DNA of 64,000 nucleotides, from positions 11,150-75,149 of the forward strand of contig JAZRLR010000013.1 of the NCBI GenBank assembly GCA_045646965.1, read 5' to 3'. The translations under genes were made by a program, and so were the position numbers. Below are positions 17,709 to 24,441 of this stretch, one piece after another. Each line of letters opens with the position of its first letter. Within the stretch, counting starts at the first letter, position 1. The notes beneath the pieces are model-generated. The model ran no database searches. It was not told the DNA's origin and was given only the letters and a program-made list of their open reading frames with translations. This stretch comes from HGM04593 sp045646965. GTDB lineage: Bacteria > Bacteroidota > Bacteroidia > Bacteroidales > Bacteroidaceae.

Positions 17709-18182
17709 TTATTCGTGGTGATAAGGCAGGTGGTTTATTATCGTATAGGCTCTGTAGAGCTGCTCTACAAAAAGCAGGCGAATCATTTGGTGCGAGAAGG
17801 TCATCTTGGAGAGTGACAATTTCTCGTGTGCCGCGTCATACACCTTTTGTGCAAAGCCATAGGGGCCTCCTACCACAAAGACAAGGCGTTTTGTGGATAT
17901 ATTCTGCTTGTGTTCTATCCAAGCGGCAAACTCTGACGAGCGGAATTCCTTGCCTCCCTCGTCGAGGAGTACTATGCGGTCGCCTGCCTGAAAACTCTTT
18001 AGGATGAACTCTCCTTCCTGCTCCTTCTGCTGCGCCTCGCTCATCTTGCGTGCGTTCTTGAGCTCGGGGATAATCTCCGTGTCAAACTGCACGAAATGTC
18101 CCAAACGCTGTGTGTAGTCCTTTATACCTGCTATAATATTATTGTCGATGGTGCGTCCCACCACCAAAAGGGTTATTTTCAT
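17709..18182 (-). CDS. rlmH: 23S rRNA (pseudouridine1915-N3)-methyltransferase RlmH
   Basis: Methylates pseudouridine 1915 in helix 69 of 23S rRNA using AdoMet. The 157-residue SPOUT-fold protein has the usual length and motifs: IVLLDEGGKEFRSSEFA (about 72-88), FVVGGPYGF (about 103-111), and the C-terminal knot LSLSKMTFSHQMIRLLFVEQLYRAYTI with HLPYHHE at the end. It is transcribed alone from the 18.2 kb region. Confidence 0.97.
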   Translation of the reverse strand: MKITLLVVGRTIDNNIIAGIKDYTQRLGHFVQFDTEIIPELKNARKMSEAQQKEQEGEFILKSFQAGDRIVLLDEGGKEFRSSEFAAWIEHKQNISTKRLVFVVGGPYGFAQKVYDAAHEKLSLSKMTFSHQMIRLLFVEQLYRAYTIINHLPYHHE

Positions 18183-18332
18183 CGTTTTGCTTATTTTGAG
18201 TGCGAATATATCTCTTTTTTGTGTAAAAAAGAATAAAAAGGGCGACAGAAAAATGTGACGACAAATAACCTTTCGGTGACATTTGCATTTGATTTTTACG
18301 CGATATAGTGCCGTAAATCAAACATTATTTTG

Positions 18333-18341
18333 TAAGTTTGC
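18333..18341 (+). promoter_or_regulatory. Putative -7 box for the XRE leader transcript
   Basis: TAAGTTTGC at 18333-18341 fits the TAnnTTTGC -7 consensus. No clear TTTG is found 19-21 bases upstream, so the call is tentative. A transcript starting here would carry a leader of about 225 bases before the XRE start codon. Confidence 0.4.
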
Positions 18342-18344
18342 ATA

Positions 18345-18573
18345 GAATTTGGAATGAAAAATAACGGGATTTTTATGCAAAATCCTGGGACATAGAACTA
18401 TATAGTTTATTCTCGAAGCCTGAAAACCGCCAATTTGCAGCAACAGAGAATAGGCAATGATGGTTCACACCTTGTGGTGTGGGCTGTTTGTGCTTATTCC
18501 GTTGCGCGGTCACTTGGCGGTACCACAGGCTTGGAAGGAGTTCATATACAAACAGCTTACACCATATTATTTT
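18345..18573 (+). promoter_or_regulatory. Structured 5' leader with mutually exclusive helices before a small XRE gene
   Basis: No convincing gene fills 18183-18573. The segment from about 18400 is unusually GC-rich for a leader and full of complementary stretches. Stem 1: TATTCTC (18408-18414) with GAGAATA (18446-18452). Stem 2: CACACC (18466-18471) with GGTGTG (18476-18481), a four-base loop. Helix 3: 18476-18491 can instead pair with 18548-18563 over 16 positions (nine perfect pairs GCTGTTTGT/ACAAACAGC, then a GGTGTGG/TTACACC run with two wobbles). Stem 2 and helix 3 share 18476-18481, so they cannot coexist. Helix 3 ends 10 bases before the start codon at 18574, so it could hide the ribosome-landing region. 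The ligand or trigger is unknown. Confidence 0.5.
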
Positions 18574-18792
18574 ATGATTCATATAGGCGAAATGATAAAA
18601 AAGAGGTTGCGCGCAATGGAAAGGCCTCCCTCGTGGCTCGCAAAGAAAATCAATTGCGACCGCACAAATGTCTATAAGATATTTCGTCGTGCAAGCATCG
18701 ACACGGCGCTGCTATTGCGCATCTCGGCGGTGCTTGAATATGATTTTTTCTCTGATTTGTCCAAAGAATTCTTGTATAGGTGTGACAAATAG
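18574..18792 (+). CDS. Small XRE-type helix-turn-helix protein
   Basis: A 72-residue protein beginning MIHIGEMIKKRL. It contains one helix-turn-helix: WLAKKINCDRTNVYKIFRRASID (about residues 21-43 as a region) and then a leucine-rich helix (ALLLRISAVLEYDFF). This compact form, with HIG at the start and CDRTNVYKIF in the recognition helix, is a common Bacteroidales regulator type as I recall. I chose ATG 18574 over the in-frame ATG at 18457 because the upstream 39 codons have no domain resemblance and coincide with the structured leader. Likely a DNA-binding regulator; its targets are unknown. Confidence 0.75.
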   Translation: MIHIGEMIKKRLRAMERPPSWLAKKINCDRTNVYKIFRRASIDTALLLRISAVLEYDFFSDLSKEFLYRCDK

Positions 18793-18822
18793 GCTACAGA
18801 TGCGTGAATTTTGTGCACACAT

Positions 18823-18854
18823 TTTGCTCCTTGTGTATAAATGATTTATGTTTC
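18823..18854 (+). promoter_or_regulatory. Promoter of the structured ncRNA
   Basis: TTTG at 18823-18826, a spacer of exactly 20 bases, then TATGTTTC at 18847-18854 (one mismatch to TAnnTTTG). A start around 18860 would place the RNA's closing stem at its very 5' end. Confidence 0.65.
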
Positions 18855-18859
18855 TTTGC

Positions 18860-19053
18860 GAACGTATCTTCTATGAAAAGGCTGTGTGTTGTAATTGCCC
18901 GGTGCCCGCTTGCGGCAGGGCCGGCGCGGAATTAAAACAAACCTTGCTCCCCGGCTTTGTGCTGCGTGCATTGGAATCACTGCGGTCTTCTTAAAAGATA
19001 AGTGTTATATAATTGAATCATCTTTTGCAAATGGCTCCCGTGAGGGAGCCTAT
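18860..19053 (+). ncRNA. Structured small RNA, possibly a Bacteroidales 6S-like RNA
   Basis: The 370-base stretch between the XRE gene and nadC has no plausible gene but has its own promoter, a GC-rich core unlike the flanking AT-rich spacers, and a strong terminator hairpin (19033-19050) followed by a T-run. The RNA closes on itself: ATCTT (18866-18870) with AAGAT (18995-18999), then 18878-18886 with 18981-18989 over nine pairs with wobbles. The interior holds CCGG-type stems (18898-18923) and a large open area, which is the rod-with-bubble plan of 6S RNA. The length of about 190 bases also fits. I cannot confirm the family without a covariance search; the Rfam Bacteroidales-1 motif is another candidate. 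It is not a recognisable tmRNA, SRP RNA or RNase P RNA. Confidence 0.55.
19033..19050 (+). terminator. Terminator of the structured ncRNA
   Basis: GGCTCCC / GGGAGCC 7-bp stem with a four-base loop, followed by TATGC and seven T. Confidence 0.85.
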
Positions 19054-19113
19054 GCTTTTTTTGTACTTTTTTAAGGCTCTGCGGGTTTTTAGGCAAAATA
19101 AATATATGGCTCT

Positions 19114-19146
19114 TTTGCTACAATTGGGATAATTGAGTATCTTCGC
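19114..19146 (+). promoter_or_regulatory. Promoter of nadC
   Basis: TTTG at 19114-19117, 20-base spacer, TATCTTCGC at 19138-19146. Because this -7 box lies here, the in-frame TTG at 19133 cannot be the start, which fixes the nadC start at ATG 19163. Confidence 0.75.
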
Positions 19147-19162
19147 AAAAAAATGTATAGCT

Positions 19163-20014
19163 ATGAACATAAAAGACGAACTGATAGACAGACTTATCGA
19201 CCTCTCTTTTGCCGAGGATATCGGTGACGGTGACCACACAACTCTCTCTTCTATCCCTGCCGATGCGATGGGAAAGAATATGTTGCTCATTAAAGAGGAC
19301 GGCGTTCTCGCCGGCGTGGAGATGGCAAAGCGCATCTTTGCCCGTTTTGACGAGAATCTTCAGGTGGAGGTGCTCATCGAGGATGGCGCCGAGGTGAAAA
19401 AAGGTGACATCGCAATGTATGTGACAGGTAGCGTGCGCTCGCTCTTGCAGACAGAGCGCCTTATGCTCAACGTAATGCAGCGTATGAGTGGTATCGCTAC
19501 AATGACACGCAAGTATGTGCGTCGTCTCGAGGGTACAAACACTCGCGTGCTCGACACCCGCAAGACAACTCCCGGTATGCGTATTATGGAGAAGGAGGCT
19601 GTGCGCATCGGTGGTGGTGTAAATCACCGCATCGGTCTTTTCGATATGATTCTTCTCAAGGACAACCACGTCGATTTCGCCGGCGGTATTGAGGCTGCCA
19701 TTACACGTGCGCAGGAGTACTGCAAAGCCAACGGCAAGGATTTGAAAATTGAGATTGAGGTGCGCAACTTTGACGAGTTGCAGCAGGTGCTCAACATAGG
19801 TGGCGTGCAGCGTATTATGTTTGACAACTTCGATACCGAGAAGACAAAGAAAGCAGTGGAGATGGTTGCAGGACGCTTCGAGACAGAGTCGTCGGGCGGC
19901 ATCACTTTCGATACTTTGCGCGACTATGCTTTGTGCGGCGTCGATTTCATCTCTGTGGGTGCGCTCACTCACTCGGTGATGGGACTCGATATGAGTTTCA
20001 AGGCTGTCAAATAG
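19163..20014 (+). CDS. nadC: Nicotinate-nucleotide pyrophosphorylase (quinolinate phosphoribosyltransferase)
   Basis: Converts quinolinate and PRPP to nicotinate mononucleotide in de novo NAD synthesis. The 283-residue protein shows AEDIGDGDHTT near the N-terminus, the TERLMLNVMQRMSGIAT block, DTRKTTPGMR (about 135) and RIGGGVNHRIGLFD, which supply quinolinate and PRPP contacts, then KDNH and IEIEVRN, and the C-terminal SSGGITFDTLRDYA and GVDFISVGALTHS segments. Full length for the family. nadA and nadB are not in this window. Its own promoter lies directly upstream. Confidence 0.97.
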   Translation: MNIKDELIDRLIDLSFAEDIGDGDHTTLSSIPADAMGKNMLLIKEDGVLAGVEMAKRIFARFDENLQVEVLIEDGAEVKKGDIAMYVTGSVRSLLQTERLMLNVMQRMSGIATMTRKYVRRLEGTNTRVLDTRKTTPGMRIMEKEAVRIGGGVNHRIGLFDMILLKDNHVDFAGGIEAAITRAQEYCKANGKDLKIEIEVRNFDELQQVLNIGGVQRIMFDNFDTEKTKKAVEMVAGRFETESSGGITFDTLRDYALCGVDFISVGALTHSVMGLDMSFKAVK

Positions 20015-20094
20015 TCTCTTTGGTCAAATATTTGTGACCATTGGTTGAGTTTTATTTCTCCGATGGCCTATTTAACGTATATTGCAGCATATTT

Positions 20095-20123
20095 CGGGCG
20101 CGGGCCGATGTGCCCGCGTGCCC
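20095..20123 (+). promoter_or_regulatory. GC-rich hairpin in the leader of the sensor kinase gene
   Basis: An inverted repeat, CGGGCGCGGGC against GCCCGCGTGCCCG with a two-base bulge, stands out in an otherwise AT-rich spacer. It lies 40 bases before the kinase start. There is no T-run after it, so it is not a standard terminator. It may be a leader structure; a role is not shown. Confidence 0.4.
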
Positions 20124-20162
20124 GATGTGCAGCACGCGCGTTACACGAAAACTTTTGAGACT

Positions 20163-21380
20163 ATGCAATTGAGCAAAGGAACCGTAGAACATATAATTTA
20201 TACTCTCTTTTGGGGTACATTGTTTTTGTCGCCCTTTTGGGGGTATTTCCTTGGTGGGTTTCATTCTCAATTGGATTGGGAGCTTATATGCAAGTATTGG
20301 CTCTATCTGCTCCCTGCGCTCGTACTTTTTTCGATAAACAACTATCTTTTGATGCCTTTTCTTCTTTACCGAAAGAGGAGAAGGCGTTATCTGTTTTTTC
20401 TCATCTGTTCCATCTCATTGGTCTATATGGCTTTTGTGCTTATAGTGCCGCCCGTCGAAAAACTTGCACAGGTGCCTAGTCGCCCGCCTGTGGGGCTGTT
20501 TAGGGGGAAACATTTGGAACGCACCGTGCCTTACAGAACCGTGAGCGTGAAATACCACGATGCCCAGGAGAGCGTTCACGACTTTTTTGTGGATAACACA
20601 GCTCGCAGGGTGATACTGCTCCCTTTGTCTCGCGGGGCAGAAAAGGATATGTCCTATGTATTTTTTCACCCTGACAGCGTGCAGATTTTGCTCATAGTTT
20701 TTGTGCTTGCATTCAATATCTGCGTGCGTCTCTTTTTCCTCACTATGCGCAACGACGAGTATCTGCGCGAGGTCGAAGAGCAGAAATTGCGAAGTGAACT
20801 CGGGTATCTGAAGTATCAGATAAATCCGCACTTCTTTATGAACACGCTCAATAATATACACGCGCTCATAGACATAAACCCCGACCTTGCGCGCCGTGCG
20901 GTGATTGAGCTCTCCAAGATAATGCGGCACGTTCTCTACGAGTCTTCGTCGTTGCTTGTTTCGCTGCATAGTGAGATAAAGTTTATGAAGAGCTATGTGG
21001 GGCTTATGCGTTTGCGATATACCGATGTGCTGAAACTGGAATTCTCTTTCCCCGACAATGCCGACGACTGCGTGGTGCCCTCGCTCATATTTGCCTCGTT
21101 CATAGAGAATGCCTTTAAACACGGGGTTTCGTATAACAGGGAGTCGTTAATTAAGGTGAATCTTAAGGTGGAAGACGGATATATTTATTTCAATTGTGTA
21201 AATAATTGCAACGCCACAAGAGGGGAAAGTTCAAGCACGGGCATAGGGCTCGAGAATGTGCGTTCGCGCCTGGCGTTGATATATGGCGACAATTACAGCC
21301 TCGAAATTAAAAAAGATAATACGATATTCAGTATAGGACTAAAAATACCGGCACGGAATGATGAAATGTATATTGGTTGA
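20163..21380 (+). CDS. LytS/YpdA-type sensor histidine kinase
   Basis: A 405-residue membrane kinase. Four hydrophobic segments (about residues 10-32, 42-62, 75-95 and 175-195) surround a region of about 80 residues that may face the periplasm. The C-terminal half is a His_kinase domain (PF06580 type): the phospho-acceptor His about 223 in KYQINPHFFMNTLNN, then IFASFIENAFKHGVSY as N-box and STGIGLENVRSRL as G-box. I place the start at ATG 20163 because the upstream codons lie inside a GC-rich leader hairpin. It overlaps the following LytTR regulator by 23 bases, the usual pairing for this family. The signal is unknown. Confidence 0.9.
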   Translation: MQLSKGTVEHIIYTLFWGTLFLSPFWGYFLGGFHSQLDWELICKYWLYLLPALVLFSINNYLLMPFLLYRKRRRRYLFFLICSISLVYMAFVLIVPPVEKLAQVPSRPPVGLFRGKHLERTVPYRTVSVKYHDAQESVHDFFVDNTARRVILLPLSRGAEKDMSYVFFHPDSVQILLIVFVLAFNICVRLFFLTMRNDEYLREVEEQKLRSELGYLKYQINPHFFMNTLNNIHALIDINPDLARRAVIELSKIMRHVLYESSSLLVSLHSEIKFMKSYVGLMRLRYTDVLKLEFSFPDNADDCVVPSLIFASFIENAFKHGVSYNRESLIKVNLKVEDGYIYFNCVNNCNATRGESSSTGIGLENVRSRLALIYGDNYSLEIKKDNTIFSIGLKIPARNDEMYIG

Positions 21381-22098
21381 TGACGAACCGCTGGCTCTGT
21401 TGCAGCTGCAAAAGTATGTTGAGCGCATCTCTTTTATTGAGTGCGTGAAGGCTTGCTGTAGTGCATCCGAGGCGCTCGAGGTATTGTCGCAAGAGGAGAT
21501 AGATGTGATTTTTGTGGATATAAATATGCCCGATATAAGCGGCCTGCAGCTTGTGCGCTCGCTTGTGAATCCGCCCCTCGTGGTCTTTACTACGGCCTAT
21601 TCGGAGTATGCCATAGAGGGTTTCAGGCTCGACGCGGTCGATTATCTGCTGAAGCCCTTCTCGTTTGAGGATTTTATGAAGGCTGCAAATAAGGTGCAGA
21701 AACTTTACACGCTGCAACGTAAGGCTGTGCAGGGTGCTGCCGAAGAGTCTGCCGTGCTCGACGACAGCCTGTTTGTGAAGTCGGATTACCGTATGCTGCG
21801 CATCCCCATTTCCTCGATAAAGTATATCGAGAGTATGAGCGAGTATGTGCGCATATACATCGAGGGGCAAAGCAAGCCCGTAATCTCGCTTATGAGTATG
21901 AAGAAGATTGAGGAGTTTCTCCCATCGTCGCTTTTTATGCGTGTGCATCGCTCTTACCTTGTGAACCTTAACAAGGTGGTCGAGGTGTCGCGTATGCGCA
22001 TTGTCTACGACGGTGATGTCTTTGTGCCCATCGGTGATATGTACAAGGATAACTTTTTTGACTACATAGAAAAGCGCTTCCCCGGTAAAAACAGTTGA
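21358..22098 (+). CDS. LytTR-family response regulator
   Basis: A 246-residue regulator made of a receiver domain (acidic pair Asp8-Asp9, phospho-acceptor Asp54 in VIFVDINMPD, Thr in VFTTAYSEYA, Lys in YLLKPF) and a C-terminal LytTR DNA-binding domain (about 140-245: VKSDYRMLRIPISSIKYIESMSEY in content, then MRVHRSYLVNLNKV). Its gene overlaps the upstream kinase gene by 23 bases, so the pair is translationally coupled. LytTR proteins bind tandem repeats near promoters; targets here are unknown. Confidence 0.93.
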   Translation: MMKCILVDDEPLALLQLQKYVERISFIECVKACCSASEALEVLSQEEIDVIFVDINMPDISGLQLVRSLVNPPLVVFTTAYSEYAIEGFRLDAVDYLLKPFSFEDFMKAANKVQKLYTLQRKAVQGAAEESAVLDDSLFVKSDYRMLRIPISSIKYIESMSEYVRIYIEGQSKPVISLMSMKKIEEFLPSSLFMRVHRSYLVNLNKVVEVSRMRIVYDGDVFVPIGDMYKDNFFDYIEKRFPGKNS

Positions 22099-22168
22099 TT
22101 TGTTGTGCCGCGCGGGAACCCTCTGCGTCTTTTGTTTGTTTGATATTCAGATATTTAATATTTAAGTT

Positions 22169-22636
22169 ATGGGACACGAAGATTTTATGCGCAAGGCCAT
22201 TGAACTTGCTGTGGATAATGTGAAGAGTGGTGGCGGCCCGTTTGGTGCCGTGATAGTGCGTGACGGTAAAATTATAGCTACGGGTGCAAACAGGGTTACT
22301 CCAAATAACGATCCTACGGCCCACGCCGAGGTTATGGCGATAAGGGCGGCGTGCACCAAACTTGGAACCTTTGACTTGAGCGGATGCGTCATATACACCT
22401 CGTGTGAGCCGTGTCCTATGTGTCTGGGTGCAATCTATTGGGCGCATCTCGACAAGATATTCTATGGCGCAAATCAGCACGATGCCGCAGCGATAGATTT
22501 CGACGATTCCTTCATATATCGTGAGCTTGAGCTGCCTCCCACAAAAAGGCATAAGCCCGTGCAGAATATCTTGCACGACGAGGCGCAGGCTCCTTTTGAA
22601 CTGTGGCGTAACAAAGAGGATAAGGTGGCTTATTAA
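22169..22636 (+). CDS. guaD: Guanine deaminase, cytidine-deaminase fold (GuaD type)
   Basis: A 155-residue zinc hydrolase, expected to convert guanine to xanthine. Zinc and catalytic residues are His52-Ala-Glu54 (DPTAHAEV) and Cys82/Cys85 in TSCEPCPMCLGAIYWA. The downstream FDDSFIYREL segment and the C-terminal PFELWRNKEDKVAY end, which swaps into the active site of the neighbouring subunit, are those of Bacillus GuaD and distinguish it from tRNA adenosine deaminase TadA. A purine permease of the AzgA type is encoded at 12.2 kb. The annotation as guanine deaminase is by close family resemblance. Confidence 0.85.
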   Translation: MGHEDFMRKAIELAVDNVKSGGGPFGAVIVRDGKIIATGANRVTPNNDPTAHAEVMAIRAACTKLGTFDLSGCVIYTSCEPCPMCLGAIYWAHLDKIFYGANQHDAAAIDFDDSFIYRELELPPTKRHKPVQNILHDEAQAPFELWRNKEDKVAY

Positions 22637-22670
22637 AATATAATTGGGCGGCTTGTGGCCGCCCAATCTC

Positions 22671-23030
22671 TTATTTAAGAGTCTTGTATCGAAGTATGTG
22701 TGCGCTTATGCCCGTTGCAAGCAGCACAAAAAGAAGGCTTTGCCACGCTTGTGTGGCCACCGCCACAGCGCAGTAGAGCAACGTGCCCCACACAAGGCTC
22801 ACCGACACAATCTTCACGTGCAGGGGTATGGCTTTGTTTTCGCGGAAATTGCGTATATATTTCCCTAAATGTGGGTGCGAGAGCAACCAATCGTAGAGCC
22901 TGCGCGAACTGCGGAAATAGAGCGCGGCCGACAGCAGTAGAAAGGGGGTTGTGGGCAACAGAGGAAGGAAGATTCCTGCAATACCCAGAATCAGGGAGAG
23001 TGTGCCGAGGAAAGCAAGTATATATTTCAT
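22671..23030 (-). CDS. YbaN (DUF454) family inner membrane protein
   Basis: A 119-residue protein with about three to four membrane segments. The N-terminal LSLILGIAGIFLPLLPTTPFLLLSAALYFRSS block in content is the DUF454 hallmark, followed by the conserved SHPHLGKYIRNFRENKAIP loop. Full length for the family. It converges with guaD and stands alone. Function is not established. Confidence 0.88.
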   Translation of the reverse strand: MKYILAFLGTLSLILGIAGIFLPLLPTTPFLLLSAALYFRSSRRLYDWLLSHPHLGKYIRNFRENKAIPLHVKIVSVSLVWGTLLYCAVAVATQAWQSLLFVLLATGISAHILRYKTLK

Positions 23031-23140
23031 TATCTTTTTATTCTATATCTGTGCAAAGATACCTATTTTATCTCTAACGGCACATGTTTTGTGGTAAGTT
23101 GTGCTGTTTGTTTGAACACGCTTTGAAATAATCAGGCAAG

Positions 23141-23182
23141 CTTGATATTAATTTGTCTTCGCCGAAGTTTTTTGCGCTCGTT
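23141..23182 (+). repeat. Dispersed repeat, copy 1
   Basis: The stretch CTTGATAT followed, after a short variable gap, by a 26-base core with the hairpin CTTCGCCGAAG and then TTTGCGCTCGTT. The core (23157-23182) differs at one base from 63881-63906 at the other end of the window. It lies in the spacer upstream of the DUF4488 gene. Confidence 0.6.
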
Positions 23183-23264
23183 TGTTTCATTTTTTAGAAA
23201 AAAGTCGTACATTGCGGGTGCTTTGTTAATTGTATATAATATTAACCATAATAACAACACAATT

Positions 23265-23768
23265 ATGAAACGTATGATACTTCTGCTGGCTACGCTGTTT
23301 GTTGCGGGTGCAGCTTTTGTGAATGCTCAATCGAGAAATGAAAAAGTGCAGTCGAACCCGGTATATGGCTTGTGGCAGTATGTCGAGGAGCGCCAGGCAC
23401 CCGATGGCTCTGTGCAGTATGTGGGAAAGCCCATCTACAAGAGCATTAATCAGGATAACACTTATTTTGCGATGATGACCATCACCATAGATGTTCAGGG
23501 CAATGAAAAGGAGAAACCCTATACCGTTACCGAGACTTTCATTACACAGCGCGGCGAGATTGAACTCACAGCCGACGGCAGCTACCTCGAGTATATCGGT
23601 GAGCACTACAATAACCCCTCTCTCACAAATACAATTACAAGTATGAAGTATGAGTTCAAGGAGGGAAGCACCGATGTGATGTACATCGAGTATCTCACAG
23701 CAAATAACGATAACACTTGGTTCAGCGAGACTTGGGTGAGAGTGCAGCCTCTTGGTGCAAAGAAATAG
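23265..23768 (+). CDS. DUF4488-type secreted protein
   Basis: A 167-residue exported protein. The start is ATG 23265, which gives a clean signal peptide (KRMILLLATLFVAGAAFVNAQ, cleavage likely after NA or AQ). The mature part is a small beta-rich domain starting VYGLWQYVEE and containing repeated strand patterns and the ending TWVRVQPLGAKK. This resembles the Bacteroides DUF4488 family, a lipocalin-like domain without assigned function. It has its own spacer upstream and a strong terminator downstream, so it is monocistronic. Confidence 0.7.
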   Translation: MKRMILLLATLFVAGAAFVNAQSRNEKVQSNPVYGLWQYVEERQAPDGSVQYVGKPIYKSINQDNTYFAMMTITIDVQGNEKEKPYTVTETFITQRGEIELTADGSYLEYIGEHYNNPSLTNTITSMKYEFKEGSTDVMYIEYLTANNDNTWFSETWVRVQPLGAKK

Positions 23769-23790
23769 CAGCGCGGCTGCATTGCAGTTA

Positions 23791-23828
23791 TAATCAGAGG
23801 AGATTCCTACGGGAATCTCCTCTGATTA
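23791..23828. terminator. Bidirectional terminator
   Basis: Perfect 17-bp inverted repeat (23791-23807 and 23812-23828, loop TACG) between the convergent DUF4488 and LuxR genes; the T-runs are weak. Confidence 0.8.
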
Positions 23829-23847
23829 TATTATATAGATGCCGGCG

Positions 23848-24441
23848 TCAGCTGAAGTCGGACATATCGATAAGTTTGTTCATTATGGCATAGACCGTGA
23901 GACCGGGGATACTGTTTATGCCTAACTTTTGCGAGATATTGCGGCGGTGCGATATAACGGTGTATATGGATATGTTAAATTCATCGGCAATCTCTTTGTT
24001 TGTGAGTCCCTTGGCAACTGCGGTGAGTATGTCGCGCTCGCGCGACGAGAGCTCGTTTATGTCGTTGCGGGGCGATTGCGTTGTCTCTTCGAAGGCGCTC
24101 TTGAGCTTTTGTATTATGCGGGCTGCGTTGTCGTACACGCCTATGCAGCCGTCGTATTGTCGCAGGGCGTTCTCGTCGTAGCTGCCGTGTGTGAGGGCTA
24201 CGATGGCGATATTCTCTTTACCGAAATAGGAGCGTATATCGAATCGCTCGTTATAGTCTATCACCGTGGGGTTTATTATGATTATATCTGCATCGCAACT
24301 TTGGGCGTTGTAGTAGCCCGGGTTTGTGAGTGTCTGCACCACGGTGAACTCGGGGTTGCGCGCAATTATGGCCTGTATGCCGGCCGCGATAATCTCCGAG
24401 GGTTCTATAAGCAGAATCTTGTATTTATTTGCTTTCTCCAT
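23848..24441 (-). CDS. LuxR-type regulator with a degenerate receiver domain
   Basis: A 197-residue protein from ATG 24441, overlapping the hemerythrin gene by 17 bases. The N-terminal domain has receiver-like alternation (KILLIEPSEIIAAGI) but the phospho-acceptor position reads DADIIIINPTVI, with Asn57 in place of Asp. The acidic pair is reduced to a single Glu13, and the conserved Lys is absent, so phosphorylation in the usual way is unlikely. The C-terminal LuxR/GerE helix-turn-helix is intact (ELSSRERDILTAVAKGLTNKEIA, about 128-150, then ISIYTVISHRRNISQKLG). It is the last gene of the feoAB-hemerythrin transcript and may sense something other than phosphate. Regulatory targets are unknown. 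Confidence 0.85.
   Translation of the reverse strand: MEKANKYKILLIEPSEIIAAGIQAIIARNPEFTVVQTLTNPGYYNAQSCDADIIIINPTVIDYNERFDIRSYFGKENIAIVALTHGSYDENALRQYDGCIGVYDNAARIIQKLKSAFEETTQSPRNDINELSSRERDILTAVAKGLTNKEIADEFNISIYTVISHRRNISQKLGINSIPGLTVYAIMNKLIDMSDFS

Noticed and set aside
18457..18573. N-terminal extension of the XRE protein from ATG 18457
   Set aside because: The 39 extra residues show no domain, coincide with the complementary arms of the leader, and homologues as I recall start at M-x-HIG.
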